Assembly (NCBI GenBank): GCA_910584825.1
Contig: CAJUCI010000005.1
Location: 57,413-121,412, forward strand
Length of the DNA: 64,000 nucleotides
DNA from: an uncultured Duncaniella sp.
Lineage (GTDB): Bacteria > Bacteroidota > Bacteroidia > Bacteroidales > Muribaculaceae
Reading direction: 5' to 3'
A program made the position numbers and the translations under genes. Under the pieces are notes generated by a model. The model saw only the letters and a program-made list of their open reading frames with translations, did not search any database and was not told where the DNA came from. Shown here piece by piece: positions 1 to 9,800 of the stretch (position 1 is the first letter of the stretch; each line of letters begins with the position of its first letter).

Positions 1-555
1 GACCCTCATGCAGAAGAACGGCACCCCTCTCAGATGGCATGCCTGGGCTATGGCCGCGCTCTCCATGTCGATGGCGAGCACGTCGGGATAATGTTCGCGT
101 ATGCCGTCGACCTGCTCGCGCGAGGTGATGAACAGCTCGCCCGAGGCGATGAGTCCGCGCTTGACGTTGGGTGCGTCGACAGCCTCGGCATAGGGTAGGG
201 CGGGGAAGATACGGGGGCATCCGGGCACGCGACCCCACTCCTCGCCGATACACCAGAAGTCATGATGAGCCACACCCGTGGCGACGATTGCATCCATCAC
301 ACCCACATTCTCACCGGCTCCGGCGGCCACGCCGGTGTTGATTACGAGGTCGGGGCTGAAGGTGTCGATGAGTGTTACGGCTCCGATGGCGGCGTTCACC
401 TTGCCTATGCCGCACTCCATGAGCGCGACCTTGTGGCCGTTGATGGTGCCGAGGTGAAATTCGGTGCCGCCCACGTTGCGGCTCTCTCTATTGTCCATGA
501 GCGGGAGCAGGAGGTTAAGCTCCTTGGTCATGGCTACTATAATTCCTATTGTCAT
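1..555 (-). CDS. mtnN: 5'-methylthioadenosine/S-adenosylhomocysteine nucleosidase, 3' end cut by window edge
   Basis: Only the first 185 codons are present; the reading frame runs off the left edge. The enzyme hydrolyses methylthioadenosine and S-adenosylhomocysteine to adenine and the thioribose sugar in the cytosol, feeding methionine salvage and SAH removal. The start MTIGIIVAMTKE places a Glu at residue 12, the position of the catalytic Glu in the E. coli Pfs enzyme. Further matches are GIGKVNAA, INTGVAAG, GCPRIFPA and the substrate-contacting AIDMESAAIAQ near residue 166. The catalytic Asp expected near residue 197 lies outside the window. The start is an ATG at 555. It was read directly from the minus strand. 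Confidence 0.92.
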   Translation of the reverse strand, partial: MTIGIIVAMTKELNLLLPLMDNRESRNVGGTEFHLGTINGHKVALMECGIGKVNAAIGAVTLIDTFSPDLVINTGVAAGAGENVGVMDAIVATGVAHHDFWCIGEEWGRVPGCPRIFPALPYAEAVDAPNVKRGLIASGELFITSREQVDGIREHYPDVLAIDMESAAIAQACHLRGVPFFCMRV

Positions 556-587
556 ATTTTCAGGTTGTTTATTTCGATAAAATGCTA

Positions 588-1376
588 TCACATTGCCTGT
601 TGCGATTGCGCCTTTGGTGAAGGTGGCACGGTGAGGGCCGAGCCTTCCCACAGCAGATAGATGGGGAGGAATACTACGGAGAGAGTGAAGGGGTCGCCCG
701 TCGGGGTAATGACAGCGGCGAATATCAGAAGTGCCACGATGGCATGGCGGCGATAGGTGTGGAAGAATCCGCGGCGCAGCAGGCCGATGCGCCCGAGCAT
801 CCAGGCCACGACGGGCAGCTCGAACACCACCCCCATCACGAGCACGAGCATCATGAAATTGTCGATATACGAGTCGAGAGAAATCTGATTGGGTATCAGC
901 GCGCTCAACTGGTAGCCCGCAAGGAATCTGAGTGTGAGCGGGAACACGAGGAAATAGCCTGTGGCCACACCGAGATAAAACATCACATTGCCTCCGGCCA
1001 GCACGCCGCCCACTCCGCGCCTCTCGTGTTCGTAGAGGCCGGGTGCGACAAATCCCCATATCAGGTAAATGATTATGGGGAATGCCGTTATCACCGCAAG
1101 CCACAGCGAGGTGGTCATGTGGGTGAAGAACTGTGAGGCCAGCTGTATGTTGATTAGTGTAATCTCCTGCATGCCCCCCTCGGGCGAGCCGGTCAGGCGG
1201 TCAAAGAGAGTATAGAGCGGGAAGTCGGGGCGGCACGGGGCGAGAATCACCCGGTCGAAGAGCTGAGGCATCACGGCGAAGTAGATGCACATAAGCCCCA
1301 CGACGACTCCGGCACCCTGGAGTATCACTTTGCGGAGTGCCTCGGCATGGTCCCAGAATCCGGCGGTCTCGTTCAA
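588..1376 (-). CDS. tatC: Sec-independent protein translocase subunit TatC
   Basis: A 262-residue polytopic inner-membrane protein with six predicted hydrophobic segments. TatC is the core receptor that binds twin-arginine signal peptides and, with TatA, exports folded proteins. The N-terminal cytoplasmic motif FWDHAEALRK (about residues 7-16) matches the HLxELRKR region of the family, followed by LAPCRPDFPLY as in other Bacteroidota TatC. The only suitable start is TTG at 1376, which overlaps the tatA stop as TTGA, indicating translational coupling; no in-frame ATG lies nearby upstream. Transcribed after tatA. Confidence 0.95.
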   Translation of the reverse strand: MNETAGFWDHAEALRKVILQGAGVVVGLMCIYFAVMPQLFDRVILAPCRPDFPLYTLFDRLTGSPEGGMQEITLINIQLASQFFTHMTTSLWLAVITAFPIIIYLIWGFVAPGLYEHERRGVGGVLAGGNVMFYLGVATGYFLVFPLTLRFLAGYQLSALIPNQISLDSYIDNFMMLVLVMGVVFELPVVAWMLGRIGLLRRGFFHTYRRHAIVALLIFAAVITPTGDPFTLSVVFLPIYLLWEGSALTVPPSPKAQSQQAM

Positions 1377-1564
1377 TTTCCGTCCTTCTTGTCGGTGTTG
1401 TTGATTTCGTCAGACACCTCGTTAAGCCCCTGACGGAATGAGTTGACGCCACGGCCTATGCCGCGCGCGAGTTCGGGGATGCGCTTTGCGCCGAAGAGGA
1501 GCAGAATCACTATAAGTATGATTATTATCTCCCCTGTCCCGAGATTGAATATGCAAGGTATCAT
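1373..1564 (-). CDS. tatA: Twin-arginine translocase pore subunit TatA
   Basis: A 63-residue protein with one N-terminal membrane helix (about residues 11-24), then the hinge LLFGAKRIPELARGIG and a short amphipathic helix, the classic TatA/TatE layout. It multimerises into the Tat export channel. The C-terminal tail is short and charged (TDKKDGN). It starts at ATG 1564 and its TGA stop overlaps the tatC TTG start. A TatA of this size directly before tatC is the usual Bacteroidota minimal Tat operon; no tatB is seen here. Confidence 0.93.
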   Translation of the reverse strand: MIPCIFNLGTGEIIIILIVILLLFGAKRIPELARGIGRGVNSFRQGLNEVSDEINNTDKKDGN

Positions 1565-1604
1565 GGCAATTCCGTTAATTTTTGCGGTATGTTATCTATC
1601 TACG

Positions 1605-1612
1605 CAAAATTA
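1605..1612 (-). promoter_or_regulatory. Candidate -7 element upstream of tatA
   Basis: Minus-strand TAATTTTG fits the Bacteroidota TAnnTTTG -7 box and lies 41 bp upstream of the tatA ATG. No good TTTG -33 box sits 19-20 bp further upstream, so this is a partial match only. Confidence 0.35.
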
Positions 1613-1680
1613 GCGAAAATATTGCGGATATGCCTAATTTCAAATGCTAAAAAAGCGCAATCCCGGACTCGTGCGTGTCA

Positions 1681-4600
1681 TTACAGCCGCCCTTTCACCG
1701 GGGTGACAGTGAAGGTGAAAGCGTATGGGCCGAAGGGCAGACGGTATTGCGGCAGCGGGAGTGCGCCCCAGCTGTCCACGCACCCGAGACCCATCTGGGC
1801 ATAGTCGACGAGCACATTGGTCACATCGTCGGGGTCAATCTCGCCCCAGTGGCTGTTGGGTTTCTCCGGGCCGCCGTCGAGTGTCTCGATGGTGTAGTGG
1901 AGTGACGAGGCCGAGAAGGGGAGGGTGGATGTGAACTCGAGTCCCGAGCCTGAGGCGTCGAGCACTGCCCAGCGGCGCAGGTCGGTGCGGGTGCCTGTCT
2001 CCTGCGGACGTATGTAGGGATAGGGCTGTGACGACACGCTCTGACGGTAGATGCCGAGGTCGGATGCCTGCTGACGGTCGGCATAGTTCTCGCCCGGGCC
2101 ACGTCCGTAATACTCGACGGTGTCGAAATCGGCGGGCATGGGTATCTGCATGCCGAAGCGGAACATGTCAGATGCCTTCGCGCCCTCGTCGGGGGTCATC
2201 ACCTCGTCGATGCGTATAGCTCCGCATCCGTCTATAGTGTATGTTATGTCGAGCGTGGCGTTGACGGCGCGCATGCGGTACGAAGCCTTGACTATGGCCA
2301 TGCCGTCGCTATGCTCGTCGGTAAGCGAGGTGAGGCTGAGGCGCGGGTCGGCCCACGCGCTGTACTTTTTCTGCAATCCTGCACCGTAGTCGTTGTCGGT
2401 GGGTGCGCGCCAGAAGTTGGGGGTGACGGCACAGCTGTCCTTAAGCATGGCCCGGCCGTCGACGTCATAGGCTGAGATGAAGCCGTCAAGCTCGTTGAAC
2501 GCCACGGTAAATCCCTGACCCTTGACAGTCAGGAATCCGGCTTTGTGCTCCACCGAGGTCACAGGCTTGCGGCAAAGTGCGGTCATATTGATGACGGGGT
2601 CGGAGAGGCGCAGCTGGTCACGGGCGATGGCAGTGCCGGCCTCGAGCAGAGTTGTCGCTTCCTTGAGCTGCCATGCCACATTGAGCAGCCATTCCCCCTC
2701 GCCATCGGTCGAGCCGTAGGGGATGTCGATGACGGCGCGCTGCTGAGGCTCTACACTGATATTGTCGATGATGCCTGTGCGCACGGCGTGGCCGTCACGG
2801 AGGAGGGTCCAGTGCAGGGCCACATCGGTGAGCGGAGAGAAGAATCGTTCGTTATACACCTCCACGCGTCCGTCGGGCAGGAGGGTGGTGTGGATGTCCT
2901 GATACACCCGCTGCACCTCATAGGCGTGAGGGTTGGGCACACGGTCGGGCGATATGAGGCCGTTGTCGCAGAAATTCTGGTCGCTCGGGTCGGTGGACTT
3001 GAAGTCGCCGCCATAGGCATATATGGTGCGACCCTCGGGGGTGGTCCAACGTAGCGACTGGTCCACGAAATCCCATATGAAACCGCCCTGATATTTGGGA
3101 TATTTGCGTATGATGTCCCAATACTCCTTGAATCCGCCCTCCGAATTGCCCATAGCGTGGGCATACTCGCACTGTATGAGCGGACGCGTGGCATTGGGGT
3201 CGGAGGAGTATTTCTCGCAAGCCTCGTAGGGATAGTACATCGGGCAGAATATATCGGTCATGCCCCATGTCCCGGCCTGTTCATACTGTATGGGGCGCGA
3301 GGGGTCCATCTCTCTGACGAGCTTGTAGGCCTCCTCGAAGTTCGGGCCGTAGCCCGCCTCATTGCCGAGCGACCATACTATGATGGAGGGATGGTTGCGG
3401 TTGGCCGCCACGTTGCGTGAGTTGCGCTGCAGATGGGCGTTGAGATATGAGGGGTCTTTTGCGAGGGTCTTCTCGTTATATCCCATGCCGTGCGACTCTA
3501 TATTGGCTTCGGCCACGACATAAATGCCGTAACGGTCGCAGAGGTCATACCAGCGCGGGTCGTTGGGATAGTGGCTTGTGCGCACAGCGTTGATGTTGAG
3601 CTGTTTCATCAGCTTTATGTCCTGGAGCATACGCTCGGGGCTGACCACATAGCCCCCGTCGGGGTCAAGCTCGTGACGGTCGGCACCCTTGATGAGCACC
3701 GGCTGTCCGTTCACCAGCAGCTGCCCGTCCTTGATTTCGACCTTGCGGAAGCCCACGCGCACGGGTATCACCTCAAGGGTCTTTCCCCCCTTGCTGACGG
3801 TGGCGGTGAGGGTGTAAAGGTCGGGGGTCTCGGCGGTCCACTTCAGCGGATTGGCCACTGAGAGGTTGACCTGTTTGCGGCCCGAGCCGGTGACGGCTGA
3901 GTTGGCCACGATGGTGCCGTCGGGGGCTGAGAGGGTGAGATTGACGTTGACCGAGCCTTTGAGTGTGATGTCGATGGCAAGAGTGCCGTCGGTGTAGTCA
4001 TTGACCAGGTCGGGGGTCACGCTGATGTCGGTTATGCGGTTCTTCTCACGCGCATACATATAATTTTCGCGTGCGAGACCCGAGAGGCGGAAGAAGTCCT
4101 GGTCCTCGAGATATGTGCCGTCACACCAGCGGTCAATCTGCACGGTGATGAGGTTGTCGCGCCCCGGTATTATATAAGGTGTCACGTCATACTCCTGCGC
4201 GAGCTTCGAGTCCTCGCCATACCCCACGTGGCGGCCGTTGACCCATAGCGACATGTTGGATGTCGCCGAGCCGAAATGCGCGGTTATCTCCTTGCCTTTC
4301 CAGTCGGCGGGCACGCTGACCCATCGACGGTAAGTGCCCACGGCGTTCTCGCGGTCGGGGGTCAGGGGCGGGTTGGAGGCGAAGTTGCCGCGCCAGGGAT
4401 AGCCGATGTTGACATACATAGGCTCGCCGTAGCCGTGCAGCTCCCACACGCCCGGCACCTGCATGAATCCCCATGCCGAGTCGTCATAGTCCTTGGCGGC
4501 CACCTCGGCCCCGGGGCGTAGATTGCGGTCAGGCACATAGAGGAAACGCCATGTGCCGTCAAGCGGCAGATAGTTGGCCGACGATGACTTCACATGCTCC

Positions 4601-4749
4601 TCCCCGTCGCGATAGGAAAAGAAGTCGGCATGCATTGGCAGACGGTTGATTTCGGTTACAGCCGGGTCGGTCCATGCCGGGACGGCTGACTGCACGGCGG
4701 CGGTGAATGTCACGGCCATGAGCGCAGAGGTGATGATGTGTCGTGTCAC
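1681..4749 (-). CDS. Secreted GH2 beta-galactosidase (LacZ-type)
   Basis: A 1022-residue glycoside hydrolase of LacZ length. It would release terminal beta-galactose from oligosaccharides, in the periplasm or at the cell surface, because residues 1-24 look like a signal peptide ending before VPAW. Domains in order: jelly-roll sugar-binding domain (about 60-230), Ig-like domain (235-335), TIM barrel (340-640), second Ig-like/DUF4981 region, and a C-terminal Bgal_small_N beta-sandwich (about 755-1015). The acid/base is Glu464 in WSLGNEAGYG and the nucleophile Glu528 in LIQCEYAHAMGNS. GTG at 4749 is the start: an in-frame stop lies shortly upstream and there is no ATG that keeps the signal peptide. 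It stands alone and is not part of the mannan locus. Substrate linkage cannot be read from sequence. Confidence 0.9.
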   Translation of the reverse strand: MTRHIITSALMAVTFTAAVQSAVPAWTDPAVTEINRLPMHADFFSYRDGEEHVKSSSANYLPLDGTWRFLYVPDRNLRPGAEVAAKDYDDSAWGFMQVPGVWELHGYGEPMYVNIGYPWRGNFASNPPLTPDRENAVGTYRRWVSVPADWKGKEITAHFGSATSNMSLWVNGRHVGYGEDSKLAQEYDVTPYIIPGRDNLITVQIDRWCDGTYLEDQDFFRLSGLARENYMYAREKNRITDISVTPDLVNDYTDGTLAIDITLKGSVNVNLTLSAPDGTIVANSAVTGSGRKQVNLSVANPLKWTAETPDLYTLTATVSKGGKTLEVIPVRVGFRKVEIKDGQLLVNGQPVLIKGADRHELDPDGGYVVSPERMLQDIKLMKQLNINAVRTSHYPNDPRWYDLCDRYGIYVVAEANIESHGMGYNEKTLAKDPSYLNAHLQRNSRNVAANRNHPSIIVWSLGNEAGYGPNFEEAYKLVREMDPSRPIQYEQAGTWGMTDIFCPMYYPYEACEKYSSDPNATRPLIQCEYAHAMGNSEGGFKEYWDIIRKYPKYQGGFIWDFVDQSLRWTTPEGRTIYAYGGDFKSTDPSDQNFCDNGLISPDRVPNPHAYEVQRVYQDIHTTLLPDGRVEVYNERFFSPLTDVALHWTLLRDGHAVRTGIIDNISVEPQQRAVIDIPYGSTDGEGEWLLNVAWQLKEATTLLEAGTAIARDQLRLSDPVINMTALCRKPVTSVEHKAGFLTVKGQGFTVAFNELDGFISAYDVDGRAMLKDSCAVTPNFWRAPTDNDYGAGLQKKYSAWADPRLSLTSLTDEHSDGMAIVKASYRMRAVNATLDITYTIDGCGAIRIDEVMTPDEGAKASDMFRFGMQIPMPADFDTVEYYGRGPGENYADRQQASDLGIYRQSVSSQPYPYIRPQETGTRTDLRRWAVLDASGSGLEFTSTLPFSASSLHYTIETLDGGPEKPNSHWGEIDPDDVTNVLVDYAQMGLGCVDSWGALPLPQYRLPFGPYAFTFTVTPVKGRL

Positions 4750-4880
4750 GATAGGTATTTTCAGGATGTATATTACAGGATAAGGTTACTTATAAATAGA
4801 GGTGTAAATATACAATTAAAGACGGATTGACCCGCCTTGACACATGATTAAATAATGTTAAAACACCCCTTCTCTCCCTC

Positions 4881-5393
4881 TCACAGCTGGTTGGCGAAGA
4901 TGAACAGCAGCGGATAGATATCCTTCAGCAGTTCGCGCATGCGGGTTTTGGCCCTCTGCCTTATCACCTTGACCGTGTTGAGGCTTATCCCAAGAGCCTC
5001 GGCAATCTCTTCGTTTTTCATCTTGTCGATGTAAGCCATGCGGAACACCTCGCGATAGCGTGGCGGCAGCGACTCGATGGCATCGCGTATCATGCGTATA
5101 ATCTCGGCACGAACTATCTCATTGTCACAGCTTTCGGCCGTCGGGGTGTCGGCTGTGTCCACATCTTCCAGCCCCACGGAGCGGCCCTGTTTCTGCAGAT
5201 GGCTGAGACAGCTGTTGCGCACCGCCGCGTAGATATACTGCCTGAAATGGAGCTCGGAATCAAACTGCATCTGCAACGAGATTGTCCTGACAAAGACCTC
5301 CTGTACAATGTCCTCGCACAGGTTCTCGTCGTGGACTATATTCATCGCGAAATAGCAAAGAGATTGATAATATTTTCGAAAATAAAGCTCCAT
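4881..5393 (-). CDS. ECF RNA polymerase sigma factor (FecI-like)
   Basis: A 170-residue extracytoplasmic-function sigma factor. Region 2 is seen at YYQSLCYFAMNIV and CEDIVQEVFVR, and region 4 helix-turn-helix at LPPRYREVFRMAY and EIAEALGISLNTVKVIRQRA. It would direct RNA polymerase to the neighbouring SusC/SusD locus once released by the adjacent FecR protein. The frame stays open upstream to a TTG at 5441, but ATG 5393 is preferred: a full promoter at 5411-5442 covers that TTG, so transcription starts downstream of it, and ECF sigmas of this group usually begin just before the FxxYYxxL motif. It is divergent from fecR. Confidence 0.92.
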   Translation of the reverse strand: MELYFRKYYQSLCYFAMNIVHDENLCEDIVQEVFVRTISLQMQFDSELHFRQYIYAAVRNSCLSHLQKQGRSVGLEDVDTADTPTAESCDNEIVRAEIIRMIRDAIESLPPRYREVFRMAYIDKMKNEEIAEALGISLNTVKVIRQRAKTRMRELLKDIYPLLFIFANQL

Positions 5394-5410
5394 TAGGTAA
5401 AACCAACTGT

Positions 5411-5442
5411 CAAAAGTATAGAATATCTCGGTTATAGGCAAA
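5411..5442 (-). promoter_or_regulatory. Promoter of the ECF sigma gene
   Basis: On the minus strand TTTG (5442-5439), 20 bp, then TACTTTTG (5418-5411): a perfect match to the Bacteroidota housekeeping promoter. Transcription would begin near 5404, about 11 nt before the ATG at 5393. This decides the start codon of the sigma gene. Confidence 0.75.
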
Positions 5443-5488
5443 TTTTTTTGTCAGATATTAGGTTTTGTATGTATTATTGCAAAGAAAA

Positions 5489-5522
5489 ATTGCATTTTTT
5501 TGATTCTTTAGTAATACTTTTG
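5489..5522 (+). promoter_or_regulatory. Candidate promoter of the fecR gene
   Basis: TACTTTTG at 5515-5522 matches the -7 consensus; ATTG at 5489-5492 is a partial -33 box with 22 bp spacing, slightly long. It lies 40 bp upstream of the fecR ATG at 5562, back to back with the sigma-gene promoter. Confidence 0.45.
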
Positions 5523-5561
5523 GTTAATAAACATGTATTAGTATATAGAAACGCAAATGCA

Positions 5562-6764
5562 ATGGAAGACCCAATTTTGTTATCAGACCGCTTGTTTGAG
5601 AGCCTGACGGGGAGTGACGTCCCTGCCGGGAATGACGACATCGCCGGTGTCCGTGATGAGCTTTCCCCTGAGCTGAAGGCTTTTGTGGACGATTTGCACA
5701 ATCCTGACTATGTAGACAGTCAGATTGGGCAGATGGGGCGGTTTGATGTCGATGCGGCATGGCGTATGGTCAGCGGACAGGCCGGAGGCAACATCGCGCC
5801 CGCGCGTCGCACCCGCCGCCCGCTGTTGCGCGGATGGTTCAGATGGATGTCGGTGGCAGCCGTCGTGGCGATACTGGCCGGAGTGGCCATGTACATGCGC
5901 GACAGCCATAATGCCACAATCCCCCCGGTGATAAGCGAGGAGATAGCCCGCGCCATCGAACTGAGCGGGGAGCGCGGACTCACAGCCGCAGTGATTGAGA
6001 AGAAATCCTATCCCGTCAGGAGCGCGGTGCCAGCCGCAGCGTCAGGCTCCAAGGCTCAGGCTGAAACATCGTCACCCGCCGGAGCCGACAGCGAGGACGA
6101 AGTGGTGGCCGAGATGCTGAGTGCCACCAAGGTCACCACCTATCATGACAAGGAGTTCTGGCTCACCCTCCCCGACGGCACCCTTGTGCACCTCGGAGCC
6201 AACACCCGCATAATCTACCCCGACCGCTTTGCAGGTGATTCTCGTGACGTATATCTCGAGGGCGAGGCCTACTTCATCGTGGCCAAGAACAAGGCGAGCC
6301 GGTTTGTGGTACACACCAAGGTGGCCACCACCACGGTCTACGGCACCGAGTTTGATGTCATAACCTCCGACGACGATGCCCTCTGCCGCGTGGTGCTCGT
6401 GCGTGGCAGCGTAGGGGTGGCCACACTCTCGGGTTGCGAACTCGAACTCAGCCCCGGGCAGGAGGCACGCATGACCGACGAAAGCATCACCGTCAGCGAT
6501 GTCGACGTCACCCCCTACGAGGCTTGGAACACCGGGCGCATCGACTTCACCGACTGGCCCCTCGGCAAGGTGATGAGCGTCATCGGCAAATGGTATGGCC
6601 ACAGCGTGAGATTTGACGACGAATCGCTCTCGCAGATACGCATCTCGGGCAGCTTTAACCGTTACGAAACCCTCGGGCCTACGCTCGACGCCATATCCAC
6701 CATCACGGGCCTCGACATAGGCCGTGACAGCGACCGGATAACCATCAGGCAGCACATCCGTTAG
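5562..6764 (+). CDS. FecR-family anti-sigma factor
   Basis: A 400-residue inner-membrane regulator. The N-terminal about 100 residues are cytoplasmic and would hold the sigma factor; one membrane helix follows (SVAAVVAILAGVAMYM, about residues 105-120). The periplasmic part has a FecR domain beginning at FWLTLPDGTLVHLGANT and containing GEAYFIVAKN and TTVYGTEFDV, then a C-terminal DUF4974-type domain (FTDWPLGKVMSVIGKWY). ATG 5562 (MEDPILLSDRLF) is chosen because the longer frame upstream overlaps the promoter region and encodes an implausible hydrophobic extension. It is divergent from the ECF sigma gene and 80 bp upstream of an STN-bearing SusC, so it should receive the transporter's signal and release sigma. 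Confidence 0.92.
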   Translation: MEDPILLSDRLFESLTGSDVPAGNDDIAGVRDELSPELKAFVDDLHNPDYVDSQIGQMGRFDVDAAWRMVSGQAGGNIAPARRTRRPLLRGWFRWMSVAAVVAILAGVAMYMRDSHNATIPPVISEEIARAIELSGERGLTAAVIEKKSYPVRSAVPAAASGSKAQAETSSPAGADSEDEVVAEMLSATKVTTYHDKEFWLTLPDGTLVHLGANTRIIYPDRFAGDSRDVYLEGEAYFIVAKNKASRFVVHTKVATTTVYGTEFDVITSDDDALCRVVLVRGSVGVATLSGCELELSPGQEARMTDESITVSDVDVTPYEAWNTGRIDFTDWPLGKVMSVIGKWYGHSVRFDDESLSQIRISGSFNRYETLGPTLDAISTITGLDIGRDSDRITIRQHIR

Positions 6765-6844
6765 CCCGCCTGAACCCACAGCATGGAAAACAATCATTAT
6801 CAAAATAAACCAATTCCAATCTTATCAACATTATCAAAGCACGA

Positions 6845-9800
6845 ATGAGAAAGTTAATAGCATTAATGCTTAGCGTAGCAATATCGTTTTTCAGCTACGC
6901 GGCTATGGCTGCCTCGTCGCCCGACTCCGGCGTCACGCTCGACTGCGTAAACCAGTCGGCCGACATGGTGCTGAAAGAAATCGAAAAACAGTCAGGGCTC
7001 AACATCGTCTACAAGAGCGAGACAGCTGCCAAATGGCCCAAAATCACCCTGAAGATGAGCGCACCCGCCCGTCAGGTGATTGAGACAGTGGCCGCCCGCC
7101 TGGGTGAGCCTTACAAAATCAACGGCAATATCGTGACTATTGGCGAGGAGACCGCCCCCAAGGCCGCCGGCATAAACGGTGTGGTCATGGATGCGATGGG
7201 CGAGCCTCTGGCCGGCGCGTCGGTATGGCTCAAGGATTCACCCCGCACCGCCACCGCCACCGACCTCAACGGTATGTTCACCCTCCCCACCAAGGGTAAG
7301 AAGAACCCCACACTCGTGTTCTCGTTTATCGGAATGAAGCGCACCGAGGCCACATGGAAGGGCAAACCCCTCACCATATATCTCGAGGATGACACCAACG
7401 TGCTCGACGACGTTGTGGTGACCGGCTATCAGGTCATCGACAAGCGCGCCTCCACAAGTGCCATCACCTCAATCAAGGCCGAGGACATCATCCGCCCCGA
7501 TGCTCTCTCGATTGACCAGATGCTCGAGGGTCAGGTGCCCGACCTTATGTATATGTCCAACTCAGGCGAGGCCGGTGTGGCTCCTAAAATCCGTATCCGC
7601 GGTACGTCGTCAATCATCGGCAACCGCGAGCCCCTCTGGGTAGTCGACGGTATCGTTGTCAACGACCCCGTAGAGATTTCGGCCGAGGACCTCAACGACC
7701 CCGACTACGTGAACCGTATCGGTAACGCCATCGCCGGACTCAACCCCCAGGACATCGAGCGTCTCGACATCCTCAAGGATGCCTCGGCCACTGCGCTCTA
7801 CGGCACCAAGGCTGCCAACGGCGTAATCGTCATCACCACCAAGCGCGGTAAGGAGGGCAAACCCACCATCCGCTACAATAACAACTTCACCTGGAAGCGT
7901 CGCCCGCGCTACACTGACAATTCCGTCGACGTAATGAGCTCGAAGGAGCGTATCCAGCTCTCACGTGAGCTTGCCGCCGACCACTATCAGTACAATAATC
8001 GTGCCTCGATGGTCGGATACGAAGGCCTCATTCAGAAACTCTATATGGGTGAGATTACCGACGAGCAGTTCACTCAGCAGGTAAGCTATCTCGAGACCCT
8101 GAACACCGACTGGTTTGACCTCCTCACTCACGACAGCTTCTCGCAGCAGCACACCGCAAGCCTCAGCGGCGGCGGTGAGCGCGGCACCTACTATGCGTCG
8201 GTCGGCTTTGTCGACAATGACGATGTAGTCAAGGGCACCAAGAACAAGCGTTACAGTGCCGTTGTCAATCTTGATGTCAATTTCGCTCCCTGGCTTCAGG
8301 GTTCGTTTGGCGTGAAGGGCAATGTGTCTGACCGCGAATACTACATGAACGCCATCGCCCCTGTCGAGTACGCCTATTCGACAAGCCGTGCCGTGCCCGC
8401 CTTTGATGAAAACGGCGAGTACTATTATTACGGCAAGTACAAGCGATTCAACCATCCTCACAACTACAACATCCTCAACGAGCTTGATAACAGCGGTCAG
8501 AAGCAGGACCAGTCATCCTACACATTCGATGCCAACCTCCGCTTCCGTTTCACCGACTGGCTCACGGCCAACGCCATCCTCTCCTACACCACCGCAAGCA
8601 CCGACATCGAGGGCCTGTGGGGCGACAAGACCTGGAAAGCTGCCGAATGGCGCAACAGCGAGTACGGCGAGCGTCCCGGTGACAAGAGCGTAATGCCGCA
8701 GGGCGGTCAGATTAAGAAGAGCAACACACGCCAGCGCAGCTGGACTGCACGTTTCCAGATTGACTGGAACAAGTATTTCAACGACGAGATGCACAACTTC
8801 AGCGGCGGCATCGGTTTCGAGGCATCGCAGAACCGCTACAAGGGTTATTCACGCACTGACCGCGGCTATTACCCCGACCGTGGCATGAGTTTCGTCGAGA
8901 ATATCGACCTCGACAACTATCCCGAATACAAGGCATGGATTGCAGGTAATGTCCCCTCGCTCCGCGACAGCAAGTCAAACGTTATCTCGGCTTACGCCAC
9001 GGCAAGCTACAACTGGCGCAGACTTATCTTCCTCAATGCCAATATGCGTATCGACGGCTCCAACAACTTCGGCGACCGCTCCAACGACAAGATTCTCCCT
9101 ATCTGGTCGGTTTCGGCTTCGTTTGACGCCGCGCAGCTTGACTTCTTCAAGCAGCAGACTTGGATTAACCAGCTGACCTTCAAGGGCAGCTACGGTTTCC
9201 AGGGCAATATGCTCTCTGACCAGTATCCTGTCATGATTATTCAGAAGAACCCGATGAACGACTATTTTGGCGAGTTCACCTCAAGCGTGACCAAGAATCC
9301 CAACCCCGACCTCAAGTGGGAGAAGACCAACAGTGTCAATCTCGGTTTCGTACTCAGCACGCTCAACAACCGTCTGCAGGTCGAGGGTGACTTCTACTGG
9401 AAGCGCACCAAGGATGCCTTCATGACCAAGAACATCTCTACCGTCAACGGCTATGAGTCATACATCGTCAACGGCGGTAACATCAAGAACACCGGCTACA
9501 GTATCAACATCACCGGCCGCCCCATTCAGACACATGACTGGCAGATGAGCGTCACGGGTTCGTTCTCACGTGTTATCAACTCTATCGAGACTCTTCCCGC
9601 CGGTGAGAGCTATAATCTCAGCGACTTCCTCAACGGTAGCGCAGTTGTCAAGGGTCAGCCCGTGGGTACATTCTACTCCTATCGCTTCATCGGTCTCAAC
9701 CCGCTCGACGGCGGTCCTATGTTCGATGACGGTTATGACCACCTTAAGGATTACGTCGGTCTCAACAAGTATGACACATATACCAATGTACTCGTGGCTT

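Noticed and set aside
262..660. Plus-strand frame over the nucleosidase and tatC ends
   Set aside because: It spans two real minus-strand genes and encodes no recognisable protein.
1681..4749. Beta-galactosidase as part of the mannan locus
   Set aside because: It lies more than 35 kb away with unrelated genes between and on its own transcript.
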